Assembly: GCA_016180165.1 (NCBI GenBank)
Contig: JACPBU010000055.1
Location: 2,622 to 25,588, forward strand
DNA: 22,967 nt
Direction of reading: 5' to 3'
Source: Candidatus Woesearchaeota archaeon
GTDB lineage: Archaea; Nanobdellota; Nanobdellia; Woesearchaeales; JACPBV01
Shown here: positions 1-7,270 of the stretch, one piece after another
Numbering within the stretch: position 1 is the stretch's first letter
How the letters are laid out: each line of letters begins with the position of its first letter
Notes under the pieces: model-generated
The model's input: only the letters and a program-made list of their open reading frames with translations
Told to the model about the DNA's origin: nothing
The model's database searches: none
Made by a program: the position numbers and the translations under genes

Positions 1-99
1 TCCAATCTCCTTATCCTCTCCAATCTCCTTATCCTCTCCAATCTCCTTATCCTCTCCAATCTCCTTATCCTCTCCAATCTCCTTATCCTCTCCAATCTC
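1..99. repeat. Tandem repeat, five 18-bp units plus a half unit
   Basis: The unit TCCAATCTCCTTATCCTC is repeated perfectly five times (1-90), followed by a partial copy (91-99). The left end is cut by the window, so the true copy number may be higher. On the minus strand the unit is purine-rich and contains AAGGAG, a Shine-Dalgarno-like core. The array lies beyond the 3' end of radB. TATA-like sequences on the minus strand (TTTTAAATGG near 120-129 and TTATATC near 107-113) point towards it, so it could be the leader of a minus-strand gene off the left edge. That role is inference. Confidence 0.95.
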
Positions 100-212
100 T
101 CTAACTGATATAACCTAATCCATTTAAAACAGAAGTCAGTTTAAAAAGATTGCTGAAACCAGAAGCAATGTCCAGATTGTCTCGATCCGCTTGGTGAAAG
201 AAGCCTTGTGCC

Positions 213-923
213 CTACCGCAGCCATCCGAGCACTTTCTCTTCCTTTGTTCCGATGATGCCCCCTGAAACTATCTTGAAATAAAACTCCTTTCCGGCCTGG
301 ATTGAACGATGTTTCCGTAAAATAGCTTTCCTGCTTCCTGATGGCAGGTTAAACAATTCAATGAGGCACTTGCTGCTGTATTTGAGTATATCCCCGCCGA
401 CCATCCTTACCCTTTGCTTATCCTCGAAGTCCGCATAGACTTGGTTGGTCACGATGACAGGGATATTCTTTTTCCGGGTGATCTCATTGAGGTAGGCAAT
501 CTGCTTGCCGAACTCCCTGTTGGTTTCATAGGCGCCATTGCCCTTGCCGAGCTCAAGCCGGTATAATGATCCAAGCGAATCAACAACCACCAGCCCGATG
601 GGTTTTTGCACAATTCCTTTAAGCTTTTCAAACATCTGCTGTTGCTCAGCAAAAGACGTCGGCCGTAGAAAAACGATTTTTCCCAATATTTTGCCATGGT
701 CAAAGGCAGCGATTTGTTGCAGCCTTTCAAGTGAAAAATTATTCTCTGTATCGATATAGATAACCTTCTTGCCGCTTCTGGCGACGGAAGCGGCGCAGAG
801 CATGCAAAGGACAGTCTTTCCGCAGCCTGCTGGGCCGAAAAGTGTCGTGATGACCTCCTTTTCATAGCCTCCCCCGAGCACAAAGTCCATAATCTTGCTC
901 CCCGAGGCAATTCGCTCATCCAT
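213..923 (-). CDS. radB: RadB-like DNA repair and recombination protein
   Basis: This 236-aa RecA/RadA-fold ATPase core lacks the N-terminal helix-hairpin-helix domain of RadA, the hallmark of archaeal RadB. RadB is a RadA paralogue thought to modulate homologous recombination in the cytoplasm. Visible motifs are Walker A GPAGCGKT (residues 30-37), a Walker-B-like LVVVDS (111-116), VTNQVY (158-163), and GGDILKY (176-182) followed by the basic RKHRS segment near 203-207. The length fits the family. The ATG at 923 is supported by a TATA-like box about 28 nt upstream (947-956), implying a nearly leaderless mRNA. The gene diverges from the glycosyltransferase starting at 1187, and a hairpin repeat element sits just upstream of its TATA box. 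No truncation is seen. A KaiC-like ATPase is a less likely alternative. Confidence 0.9.
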   Translation of the reverse strand: MDERIASGSKIMDFVLGGGYEKEVITTLFGPAGCGKTVLCMLCAASVARSGKKVIYIDTENNFSLERLQQIAAFDHGKILGKIVFLRPTSFAEQQQMFEKLKGIVQKPIGLVVVDSLGSLYRLELGKGNGAYETNREFGKQIAYLNEITRKKNIPVIVTNQVYADFEDKQRVRMVGGDILKYSSKCLIELFNLPSGSRKAILRKHRSIQAGKEFYFKIVSGGIIGTKEEKVLGWLR

Positions 924-946
924 AGGGCAGGGGAATCAAAAATCAG

Positions 947-956
947 TTATAAATAT
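947..956 (-). promoter_or_regulatory. TATA-like box of radB
   Basis: The minus strand reads CTATATTTATAA here. Its centre is about 28 nt upstream of the radB ATG, which fits an archaeal promoter with a start site at or just before the start codon. The hairpin repeat (962-1015) begins only a few bases upstream, where a BRE element would lie. Confidence 0.5.
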
Positions 957-961
957 AGAGT

Positions 962-1015
962 ATTTAGGCTCGGGATAGGAAAGAACCCTGCGGGCTTTAG
1001 CCTGCAGTAGTTTAG
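962..1015. repeat. 54-bp interspersed hairpin element, copy 1
   Basis: This copy is nearly identical to 7212-7265, with two mismatches in 54 positions. It contains CTGCGGGC-TTTA-GCCTGCAG, which folds into an 8-bp stem with a TTTA loop. The difference from copy 2 inside the stem (T for C) turns one G-C pair into a G-U wobble on the plus-strand RNA, so the hairpin would be kept if that strand is transcribed. The element lies between the divergent radB and glycosyltransferase promoters, where a terminator makes little sense. It is best described as a REP/MITE-like repeat of unknown family. Confidence 0.8.
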
Positions 1016-1118
1016 TTAGCACTCTAAATTCGAAATCCATTCGTCTACTGACGGCGTATATATTAATCTCCTGCAAGAGCGGCTCTGCCCCATAGGGTCA
1101 ACACTCTCCCCAAATCAG

Positions 1119-1150
1119 CCTAAACATGATAGAACCTAAACAGGATAGAA
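1119..1150. promoter_or_regulatory. Two tandem 16-bp direct repeats upstream of the glycosyltransferase promoter
   Basis: CCTAAACATGATAGAA (1119-1134) is followed directly by CCTAAACAGGATAGAA (1135-1150), with 15 of 16 positions identical. The pair ends about 5 bp before the TATA-like box at 1156-1165, the position of an archaeal activator or BRE-adjacent operator. The regulator is unknown. Confidence 0.5.
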
Positions 1151-1155
1151 GGTAA

Positions 1156-1165
1156 GTTTAAATTG
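1156..1165 (+). promoter_or_regulatory. TATA-like box of the GT-B glycosyltransferase
   Basis: GTTTAAATTG lies about 27 nt upstream of the GTG at 1187. This spacing places the transcription start at or next to the GTG and supports a leaderless mRNA. It also overlaps the alternative TTG start at 1163, which argues against that start. Confidence 0.55.
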
Positions 1166-1186
1166 ATAAGCCGACTCCTCAGAGCC

Positions 1187-2245
1187 GTGGCAACTATCTT
1201 GTTTGCGGTCGCTGGAGAAGGGTATGGGCATGCTGTGAGGGCAAAGGAAGTGCTCAACTTCCTCAGTAAAAAGCATAGCCTTATTATTGTTGGAGGTGGA
1301 AAAGCATACCAATATTTAAAATCAGTTTACCCTATCAGGGACATTGGTTATTTGAGCCTCATTTTTGGCAATGGCAGGCTCTCTGCATTGAAAACTTTTG
1401 CTTGGAATCTTTTGAGATTCCCCTATCTTTTGGCTAAAAGCGCTAAGCTGATTTGGTTGATAAGCTCCAGGAAGCCAGACATACTCCTTTCTGATTTTGA
1501 GCCCTTTTCACGTTATGCGGCCTTATTGTTCCGATTGCCCTGTTTGAATATTGCCTTCCCGTTCCTTGACCCGGGAGTGCTCAGGCAAATGACTGCAAAA
1601 GGTTCTCTGCAAAAAAGAATTGAGTTCTTCCTTGCCAGGGCAGTCGTCACTTTGTTTTCCCCTGTTCCCCAAAAAACGATACTGCCTTGTTTTTTTCCAC
1701 TGCCTAAGGCATCGGCAAACACCAAAGTTATCCCTTCAATTATCAGAGAAGATATTCTGCAAAAAAAACCCGCAAAGGGGAACTATTTCTTGGTATATGC
1801 GACAAAAGCTGCCAATCCCTCGCTATTTGATGCCCTGCAGAGGCTGCCCTATCCTTGCAAGGTGTATGGCTCCAAAAAAGATGCCGAGGTTGGAAACATT
1901 TGCTACAGAAAATTCGATGATGTTGCCTATACAGAAGATCTTGCAGGATGCATGGCATTTATTTCCACAGGAAGTTACAACACGTTGGCAGAAGCGATTG
2001 CATTGAGAAAGCCGATACTTGCAATTCCATCAAAAGGGTATTTTGAAAGGAAAATGAACTCTTCGATGGTTGAAAAGTTAGGATACGGTAAAGTTGAGAA
2101 AGCCCTCACCATTGCTTCGATAGAGCGGTTTATTGGCGCTCTCCCGGTGTATGAGCAAAACCTGAGGCGGAGAAAAAAAGAAGATTATAGGGCATACCGG
2201 AGGGAAATTGAGGACACCATCCGCGAATTGATGGGGTATGGCTAA
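1187..2245 (+). CDS. GT-B fold glycosyltransferase, MurG/UGT-like
   Basis: This is a 352-aa protein counted from the GTG at 1187. That start gives the family-typical N-terminus MATILFAVAGEGYGHAVRA, where the glycine-rich loop after the first strand belongs to the acceptor-side domain. The open frame reaches a TTG at 1163, but the promoter overlaps it. The C-terminal half has ISTGSYNTLAEAIALRKPIL (about residues 259-278) followed by a conserved-looking PSKGYFERKMNSS segment. This matches the nucleotide-sugar binding region of MurG/UDP-glycosyltransferase-like enzymes (COG1819-type). No membrane anchor is clear, so it is probably cytoplasmic or peripheral. It probably adds a sugar to a lipid- or protein-linked glycan together with the GT2 and GT-C genes downstream. 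Donor and acceptor cannot be told from sequence. Confidence 0.8.
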   Translation: MATILFAVAGEGYGHAVRAKEVLNFLSKKHSLIIVGGGKAYQYLKSVYPIRDIGYLSLIFGNGRLSALKTFAWNLLRFPYLLAKSAKLIWLISSRKPDILLSDFEPFSRYAALLFRLPCLNIAFPFLDPGVLRQMTAKGSLQKRIEFFLARAVVTLFSPVPQKTILPCFFPLPKASANTKVIPSIIREDILQKKPAKGNYFLVYATKAANPSLFDALQRLPYPCKVYGSKKDAEVGNICYRKFDDVAYTEDLAGCMAFISTGSYNTLAEAIALRKPILAIPSKGYFERKMNSSMVEKLGYGKVEKALTIASIERFIGALPVYEQNLRRRKKEDYRAYRREIEDTIRELMGYG

Positions 2246-2267
2246 CGCCGCTTACTGGCAAAAAGAA

Positions 2268-2278
2268 AAGTTTATAGG
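2268..2278 (+). promoter_or_regulatory. TATA-like box of the DUF4190-type gene
   Basis: AAGTTTATAGG is centred about 28 nt upstream of the ATG at 2302 and fits a leaderless transcript. The small gene thus appears to have its own promoter despite being only 56 nt from the preceding stop. Confidence 0.5.
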
Positions 2279-2301
2279 TATGGTCTCAATATCTGCAAAC
2301 G

Positions 2302-2535
2302 ATGGAAAAAGATAATACCCTCTCAATGATATCTTTGGTGCTGAGCGTTTTCTTTTGGGTACCTCTTCTAAATATCCCTCTTGCTGTCGGTGCTATGCTC
2401 GCCGGAATGAAGGCCCTTAGCAAAATAAGCGGCCACCCGGATGAATATGGGGGAAAACCTTTGGCGATAGCCGGAATCGCCCTTGGTGCTCTTACGCTCT
2501 TGTTTACCCTTTATGGGTTTATCTTCTCAAGATAG
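2302..2535 (+). CDS. DUF4190-type small membrane protein
   Basis: This 77-aa protein is almost entirely two hydrophobic helices (about residues 7-33 and 51-75). They are joined by a short polar segment with GHPDEYGGKPLAIAGIALG. The GG-K-LA-AGI-LG pattern and the two-helix layout match DUF4190, a family of small membrane proteins of unknown function. It lies between two glycosyltransferase genes on the same strand, but has its own TATA-like box and is followed by a T-run. A functional link to glycan synthesis is therefore only suggested by position. Confidence 0.75.
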   Translation: MEKDNTLSMISLVLSVFFWVPLLNIPLAVGAMLAGMKALSKISGHPDEYGGKPLAIAGIALGALTLLFTLYGFIFSR

Positions 2536-2576
2536 GGGCAGGAGATTTCATTTAACCACGAGCGCGGGTCATTTCA

Positions 2577-2584
2577 TTTTTTTT
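2577..2584 (+). terminator. Oligo-T run, possible archaeal terminator
   Basis: Eight consecutive T residues lie 42 nt after the stop of the DUF4190-type gene and before the next TATA-like box. Archaeal RNA polymerase terminates at such T-rich tracts without needing a hairpin. Calling it a terminator rests on composition and position only. Confidence 0.4.
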
Positions 2585-2592
2585 CATCGAAA

Positions 2593-2602
2593 CATTTAAA
2601 AG
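2593..2602 (+). promoter_or_regulatory. TATA-like box of the GT2 gene pair
   Basis: CATTTAAAAG is the best TATA match upstream of the GT2 operon. A start about 25 nt downstream would leave a leader of roughly 55-60 nt, opening with the palindrome at 2625-2640. A second, weaker candidate, AGTTAAATGG (2646-2655), lies about 28 nt before the ATG at 2678 and would give a leaderless mRNA, so the start site is ambiguous. Confidence 0.45.
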
Positions 2603-2624
2603 AAGATAACTCCCGATTAGGTAC

Positions 2625-2640
2625 GATAGCTTGAGCTATC
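2625..2640. promoter_or_regulatory. Perfect short palindrome in the GT2 leader
   Basis: GATAGCTTGAGCTATC has 7-bp arms around a TG centre. It lies about 30 nt downstream of the TATA-like box at 2593-2602, close to the predicted transcription start, and 38 nt before the first GT2 start codon. This is a plausible repressor operator or a 5' hairpin. No known regulator motif was recognised. Confidence 0.4.
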
Positions 2641-2677
2641 AAATGAGTTAAATGGTAATTTTGGGGCAATAACAACT

Positions 2678-3991
2678 ATGGAAAATCTCATAATGTCGTT
2701 TGGGGGGGTTCTCTTTGGCATCCTGTTTGCCTTTTTGTCATTTATTTTTTTGGTATTCCTAATTTCATTGTTTAAAAAAAGTGAAGTGGGCCATGATTTT
2801 CTTCCAGGGATATCTATTGTGATTCCCGCTTATAACGAAGCGAAGCGGATTGCTGGCTGTATCGCTGCAATTGCTGGAGCAGACTATCCCAAAGACAGGC
2901 TGGAGATAATCGTCGTCGATGATGGATCGGCCGATGACACAAGAAATATTGTGGCTGAAGAACTTTCAAAGCTGGAAGAGCAGAGCAAAGTAAGGGAGAA
3001 TGGCACAAGAGAAATAGTGGCTGCAGAACAGCAGATCCGGCTGATTGCGATGCAGCATAAGGGCAAAGTGGATGCCCTGAACGAAGGATGCAAGGCTGCT
3101 ACCCGCTCTTTTATCCTGACAGTTGATGCCGACACCGTCGTAGAAAAAAACTGCTTGAAAAGGATAGTCCAGCCCTTGTTCGATCCGAAGGTCGGGGCAG
3201 TCACTGGGACGTGCAGCGTCAAAAACGCTGATTCCTGGTTAGGTGCATTTCAGAGCATAGAATATCATTATAATAACCTTATCAGAAAAAGTTTTTCAAA
3301 GGTTTTCAGCAATGGCATTTGGTTTTTTGGTGCTTTGGCATGCTACCGGAAAAGTGCCCTTGAAAAAGTCGGTTTTTTCAAAAAGCAGACTCTTGCAGAA
3401 GATATGGACATTGCGCTCGAATTGCGGAAAGCAGGCTATGCTGTGATTCATGCAGACCAGGCTTTTGCCTCGACAGTCGCCCCAGTATCAATAAGGGGGC
3501 TTGCCATGCAGCGCTCAAGATGGTGGATAGGAGTATTGCAGTCTCTTTTCAGGAACAGGTCTCTTATAACCAAGGACAGCAGCGCCTCCACAAGGTTCCT
3601 CTACCTGAATCAGTATTGGTGGACAGGCTATGCCTTCCTCTCATTCCCTTTGATAGCATATCAGGTATGGTATTGGCTCCCTCTCCAGGATGGCTTAGCT
3701 TCAGTATGGTGGTACCTTTTTAGGTGGTTCTCCCTATCAGGCCCATTGTATGTCCTTCTGAAAATACCCGAGTGGGGCATTTCCTTTTACTCGATATTTG
3801 GGGTTGCCGGGGGGTTGATAAGCACGTTGATGATCCTTGCAGCCTTAAACCAGTTTAAGGAAAGGATATCCTTTAGGAATGCGCTCGCCGTGTTCTTCTA
3901 TTTTCCCTATACTATACTTTTAAATAGTATTATCGTATTCGCAATAGGAAAAGAAGCGTTCAGGAAAGATGCCTATTTTATCGCAAGGTGA
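2678..3991 (+). CDS. Membrane glycosyltransferase family 2, poly-GlcNAc synthase-like
   Basis: This is a 437-aa processive-type GT2. Residues 9-32 form an N-terminal membrane helix. The cytoplasmic GT-A domain then shows IPAYNE (49-54), DDGS (81-84), the DAD metal site (150-152), the AED acid motif (240-242) and QRSRWW (278-283), the Q..RW signature of synthases such as PgaC/IcaA and cellulose synthase. Several C-terminal membrane helices follow (about 315-430). Such enzymes polymerise a nucleotide-activated sugar and pass the chain through their own channel. ATG 2678 was chosen; an internal ATG five codons later is possible. The next GT2 gene starts 7 nt after its stop, so the two form an operon. 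The product could be a polymer or a lipid-linked glycan; the sugar is unknown. Confidence 0.85.
   Translation: MENLIMSFGGVLFGILFAFLSFIFLVFLISLFKKSEVGHDFLPGISIVIPAYNEAKRIAGCIAAIAGADYPKDRLEIIVVDDGSADDTRNIVAEELSKLEEQSKVRENGTREIVAAEQQIRLIAMQHKGKVDALNEGCKAATRSFILTVDADTVVEKNCLKRIVQPLFDPKVGAVTGTCSVKNADSWLGAFQSIEYHYNNLIRKSFSKVFSNGIWFFGALACYRKSALEKVGFFKKQTLAEDMDIALELRKAGYAVIHADQAFASTVAPVSIRGLAMQRSRWWIGVLQSLFRNRSLITKDSSASTRFLYLNQYWWTGYAFLSFPLIAYQVWYWLPLQDGLASVWWYLFRWFSLSGPLYVLLKIPEWGISFYSIFGVAGGLISTLMILAALNQFKERISFRNALAVFFYFPYTILLNSIIVFAIGKEAFRKDAYFIAR
3986..3991 (+). promoter_or_regulatory. Shine-Dalgarno overlapping the upstream stop codon
   Basis: AGGTGA includes the TGA stop of the first GT2 gene and lies 7 nt before the ATG at 3999. 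It is among the clearest ribosome-binding sites in the window. It supports coupled translation of the two GT2 genes, in contrast to the leaderless starts elsewhere. Confidence 0.7.
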
Positions 3992-3998
3992 TTGATTT

Positions 3999-5330
3999 AT
4001 GAATTTTGCACAGGTAATCGAATTGATGAACAGCATTGGCCAGCGGGCTTGGGAATGGTATGTTTCGGTGAGCAGGCCGATCTTGGACGCCATCAACATC
4101 ATTTTCGATAAGGCATTCTATGCCATCCTTTTTATTGCAATCATCATCTCGTTGCTCTATCTTGTCGCATTATTCTTCTCGTCTTTGCCCCGCAGGGACA
4201 AGCGATGGGTTTTTGACGAGAGCAAAGCTCCATTGGTTACCGTCCAGATTCCTACTTATAATGAGCTTGTTGCGCTCCAATGTGCGTCCCGATGCCTTGA
4301 ATTTGATTATCCCCGGGATAAATTTGAGATTATCATTGGGGATGACAGCAATAGCCGGGAAGTCTCCCAGAAGATTGATGCTTTTGCCTTGCAGCATTCT
4401 CAAGTCAAAGTCACCCGAAGGGGCAGTAACCATGGGTATAAAGCTGGAAACCTGAATCATATGCTCAGTCATTCAAAAGGTGAAATCCTGGTCCTTTTTG
4501 ACTCAGACTTCTTGCCCGAAAAAGGTTTCTTGAAAGAAATCGTTGCTCCCTTCCAGCACGATCCCGGTATTGCAGCAGTCCAGGCCAGATGGAAATTTCT
4601 CAATGCGGGCCAGAACTTTGTCTCAATCTTAGGGGCATCGGTTGTTGCCGTATTTCACCACATCACTCTGCCTTTCATTGGGCGCTCAAAGATATCCTTC
4701 CTCTGCGGCTCTGCAGAAGCGGTGCGCAAGGGCATGCTTGTTGAGCTTGGGGGTTGGCAGCATGGGAGTCTGACAGAGGATATTGAATACTCTCTGCGCC
4801 TGTTGAAGTCCGGAAAGAGGATAGTGTACCTTGATTACCTTGCCTGCGATGGTGAAGTGCCTCATAAGAGCAGGGATCTGTACAGGCAGCAGATGCGCTG
4901 GGCGTATGGTGTCATTTCTGCCTTCAGGCAGCATGGAAAGGAAATAATCACCAATGGCCGGCTGAGCCTTAAGGACAAGTTCTTTATCACCTTCATGTGC
5001 ACAGGGTACCTTCTTTCAGTTATCCTGATAGGGTTATTCATCACTGGCATGTTGAGTTTCGTTACTCATCCTCCCGGCCCGATTGACTTTGGAAAGTTTC
5101 TCTTTGAGACTGGAAGGAATATCCTCCTCACGAGCGGCCTGTTATTGGTTACTGCCATAGCTTTGAAAAGGAGCAACAATGCAAAAAGCATCGGAAGGAT
5201 GCTTGCCTCTTCTTTTAGTTATGGGTTGATGATGACACTCTATGTGAACATTGGCATCTTCAAGGTGATTGCAGGCCAGCCCATGAAATGGTATATGCTG
5301 ACAAAGAAAGGTAATACTGATTCTGTTTGA
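3999..5330 (+). CDS. Membrane glycosyltransferase family 2, cellulose synthase-like
   Basis: This 443-aa GT2 is paralogous to the preceding gene but diverged from it. A membrane helix spans residues 38-61. The GT-A domain has IPTYNE (84-89), DDS (115-117), DSD (168-170), TED (259-261) and QQMRW (297-301), so all catalytic elements of a processive synthase are present. C-terminal membrane helices lie near 328-352, 372-392 and 408-430. It follows the first GT2 by 7 nt with a Shine-Dalgarno spanning that gene's stop. The pair may act as a two-subunit synthase or sequentially on one glycan. No PilZ domain or secretion partner is visible nearby, and the product is unknown. Confidence 0.85.
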   Translation: MNFAQVIELMNSIGQRAWEWYVSVSRPILDAINIIFDKAFYAILFIAIIISLLYLVALFFSSLPRRDKRWVFDESKAPLVTVQIPTYNELVALQCASRCLEFDYPRDKFEIIIGDDSNSREVSQKIDAFALQHSQVKVTRRGSNHGYKAGNLNHMLSHSKGEILVLFDSDFLPEKGFLKEIVAPFQHDPGIAAVQARWKFLNAGQNFVSILGASVVAVFHHITLPFIGRSKISFLCGSAEAVRKGMLVELGGWQHGSLTEDIEYSLRLLKSGKRIVYLDYLACDGEVPHKSRDLYRQQMRWAYGVISAFRQHGKEIITNGRLSLKDKFFITFMCTGYLLSVILIGLFITGMLSFVTHPPGPIDFGKFLFETGRNILLTSGLLLVTAIALKRSNNAKSIGRMLASSFSYGLMMTLYVNIGIFKVIAGQPMKWYMLTKKGNTDSV

Positions 5331-5361
5331 CCGCTCAAGTCCCATTACTGGCAATTTTACC

Positions 5362-5430
5362 CCAATGATAAGATTCTTTCCCAAATTATTGGCGGCTTGC
5401 CTTCATCATGGTTTTTTACCCAATGATAAG
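5362..5430. repeat. Short direct repeat in the GT2 to GT-C spacer
   Basis: CCAATGATAAG occurs at 5362-5372 and again at 5420-5430, each preceded by a T-rich stretch ending in ACCC or ACC. The copies are 58 bp apart in the 225-bp gap between the second GT2 gene and the GT-C gene. The T6 run at 5412-5417 could also end the GT2 transcript. The meaning is unknown; it may be a degenerate regulatory repeat. Confidence 0.3.
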
Positions 5431-5524
5431 CCTCTTTTATTATCTTAGGTCGTAGGGCAGACTCCTCAATATCATTCGAAAAGGTGCCAAGTGCTGCAGG
5501 GGGCAATCCTCTTTCTCAGATTCA

Positions 5525-5535
5525 TTTTTATATCC
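5525..5535 (+). promoter_or_regulatory. TATA-like box of the GT-C gene
   Basis: TTTTTATATCC is centred about 26 nt upstream of the ATG at 5556. It lies inside the longer open frame that begins at 5484, which argues that translation starts at 5556 on a leaderless mRNA. Confidence 0.5.
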
Positions 5536-5555
5536 TTCTCCACCTCCAACATCCG

Positions 5556-7196
5556 ATGAAATCAAAAAGCTCGCCTTCCTTCCTGTCAACAGGAAAAAAA
5601 TTAATATTTTTACTGGGCACACTCATAATATTTCTTATAGTTACCCTGTTCCAGCTTTTTCACCAGCAAGGCCTTTTCTGGGACGAAGGAGTATATGATG
5701 GGATGGGGAAGTATATCTTTTCCCTGGGAACATCTGGGCTTTGGGAAGCCTCAAGGCCCCTCATAGTCCCATTGTATCTTGGTTTTTTATGGAGTATGGG
5801 GCTTGATGAGCTGCTTATCGGCAAGCTGCTTTCTATTGCCGCCAGCATGCTGGCCCTCGTGATGGTTTACGCCCTCGGCAGAAGGATTTTTTCAGGCAAT
5901 GCTGATTTGCTCTCAGTAATTTTTGTTGCATTCTCTCCGGTCTTTCTTTTCCACTCGACGGCAGTTTTGACTGACATCCTTTCCGTAACTTTCGCCCTTG
6001 CCTCAGTATTTCAGCTGCTCAAAAACAGGCCAATGGTGGCCGGATTTCTTTTGGGGTTGTCTTTTAACACAAGATTCCTTCAAATAATCCTGGCAATCCC
6101 AATTATCGCATTCATTTTATTATTCCTCAGAAAAGGATGGAAGAGGATGCTGTCTCGATTTGCCATAGGCCTTTCATTCACGATAATTCCCTTCTTCCTC
6201 CTGAATGCTGCCCTTTACCGCAATCCCATTTATCCCTTGCTCCTCCAGGCAGTGATGGCCCAATCGACTGGATGGGTTTACCATGCCCCTGCTTCATTTT
6301 ATGCAGGCCAAATTTTTCAGCAAAGCCCATTGTTGTTCCTGGCACCATTGTCTTTGATATTTATTTTTTTGGGGAAAGGCTTAGCAAGCACCGGCGGGAT
6401 TGGAGTATCTAAAGGCGTCTTCAAGGCTCGGAGTGTCTTCAGCGCAAAAGACCTCTCTAAACTCAGGGGTATCTTCTATCTTAAAAATATCTTCAAAGCT
6501 GAGAATGGCTTGATGTTTAAGGCAAGCTCGAAATCGAAAAGGAGCTTGAAGTCTAACCCCCCCATAAATGCTCAGGTGCTATTCCCCGGAAAAAGAGAGA
6601 AAGAAATTTTCCTAATCATCCTTATTGCGGCAGCTTATTTGCTGTTCTTTTCAATTATCCCCCATAAAGAATCAAGGTTTGTGATCTCATTCTTGCCCTA
6701 TGTTGCCTTGCTTGCAGCCTTTTCTATCACAGAAACTTACTCTATATTGAGAAGGTGCATCAAAAGTTGGGGAAGAAGGTACCTGATCATCCTCCTGGCA
6801 GGTTCTCTCTTCTTTATCCCTTTCCTTGCTGATTATAGCCTGCCCAGGCATTTGGAAATGGCAGACATGCAGCATGCTGCTCAATCAACTCCTTTGGAAA
6901 AAGGGATTTGGATCACCAACCCCCTCTTTCTTATCGGCACAAGCAAAAGGGCAGATATGCTCCTCTATTACCCCCTCTACAATTCAAAAAAGATTCAGGC
7001 AGCGAATTTGCAGCTTGGAGATGCGTCTATGATATTATGGCGCAGTTGTGATATCCTTCCCTGCCCCCCCTCAGACAGGAAGTGTGGATCAGAATCTGAA
7101 AAGTTTATTGCAGAGGCAAAAAAGCAGATGGAAACAGTATTCGAAAAGGACGATAATGGATGTGAGAGATTGGTGCTGGTAAGAAAACAGAGATGA
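5556..7196 (+). CDS. GT-C membrane glycosyltransferase, PMT/ArnT-like
   Basis: This is a 546-aa polytopic membrane protein counted from ATG 5556; the open frame extends upstream to 5484 but the promoter falls inside it. After the first helix comes FWDEGVYDG, with Asp-Glu at residues 43-44 in the first outward loop, the expected catalytic site of GT-C enzymes. The later HKESRFVISF (about 370-379) recalls the HKE.RF motif of GT22 mannosyltransferases. Such enzymes use a polyprenyl-phosphate sugar to glycosylate proteins or lipids on the outer face. A Lys-rich segment of about 75 residues (roughly 274-350) interrupts the helix pattern. The C-terminal soluble part has four Cys, including two in a CDILPC pattern. 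It probably completes the surface-glycan set; substrates are unknown. Confidence 0.8.
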   Translation: MKSKSSPSFLSTGKKLIFLLGTLIIFLIVTLFQLFHQQGLFWDEGVYDGMGKYIFSLGTSGLWEASRPLIVPLYLGFLWSMGLDELLIGKLLSIAASMLALVMVYALGRRIFSGNADLLSVIFVAFSPVFLFHSTAVLTDILSVTFALASVFQLLKNRPMVAGFLLGLSFNTRFLQIILAIPIIAFILLFLRKGWKRMLSRFAIGLSFTIIPFFLLNAALYRNPIYPLLLQAVMAQSTGWVYHAPASFYAGQIFQQSPLLFLAPLSLIFIFLGKGLASTGGIGVSKGVFKARSVFSAKDLSKLRGIFYLKNIFKAENGLMFKASSKSKRSLKSNPPINAQVLFPGKREKEIFLIILIAAAYLLFFSIIPHKESRFVISFLPYVALLAAFSITETYSILRRCIKSWGRRYLIILLAGSLFFIPFLADYSLPRHLEMADMQHAAQSTPLEKGIWITNPLFLIGTSKRADMLLYYPLYNSKKIQAANLQLGDASMILWRSCDILPCPPSDRKCGSESEKFIAEAKKQMETVFEKDDNGCERLVLVRKQR

Positions 7197-7211
7197 CAGG
7201 AAAAGTAATAA

Positions 7212-7265
7212 ATTTAAGCTCGGGATAGGAAAGAACCCTGCGGGCTTTAGCCCGCAGTAGTTTAG
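7212..7265. repeat. 54-bp interspersed hairpin element, copy 2
   Basis: This is the second copy of the element at 962-1015. Here the hairpin is perfect: CTGCGGGCT and AGCCCGCAG form a 9-bp stem around TT. It fills most of the gap between the convergent GT-C and mbf1 genes (stops at 7196 and 7271), so it could act as a bidirectional terminator here. Copy 1 lies between divergent promoters, so termination cannot be its general role. Confidence 0.8.
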
Positions 7266-7270
7266 AAAGT

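Noticed and set aside
1..99. Possible CRISPR array
   Set aside because: The 18-bp units are directly adjacent with no unique spacers, and no cas gene is visible. The same holds for the 13-bp and 12-bp arrays.
449..919. 156-aa minus-strand frame overlapping radB
   Set aside because: It lies in another frame of radB, whose Walker motifs and full-length match leave no doubt about the true frame.
962..1015. Intrinsic terminator
   Set aside because: The hairpin lies between divergent promoters, so no transcript needs to end there, and the same sequence recurs at 7212-7265.
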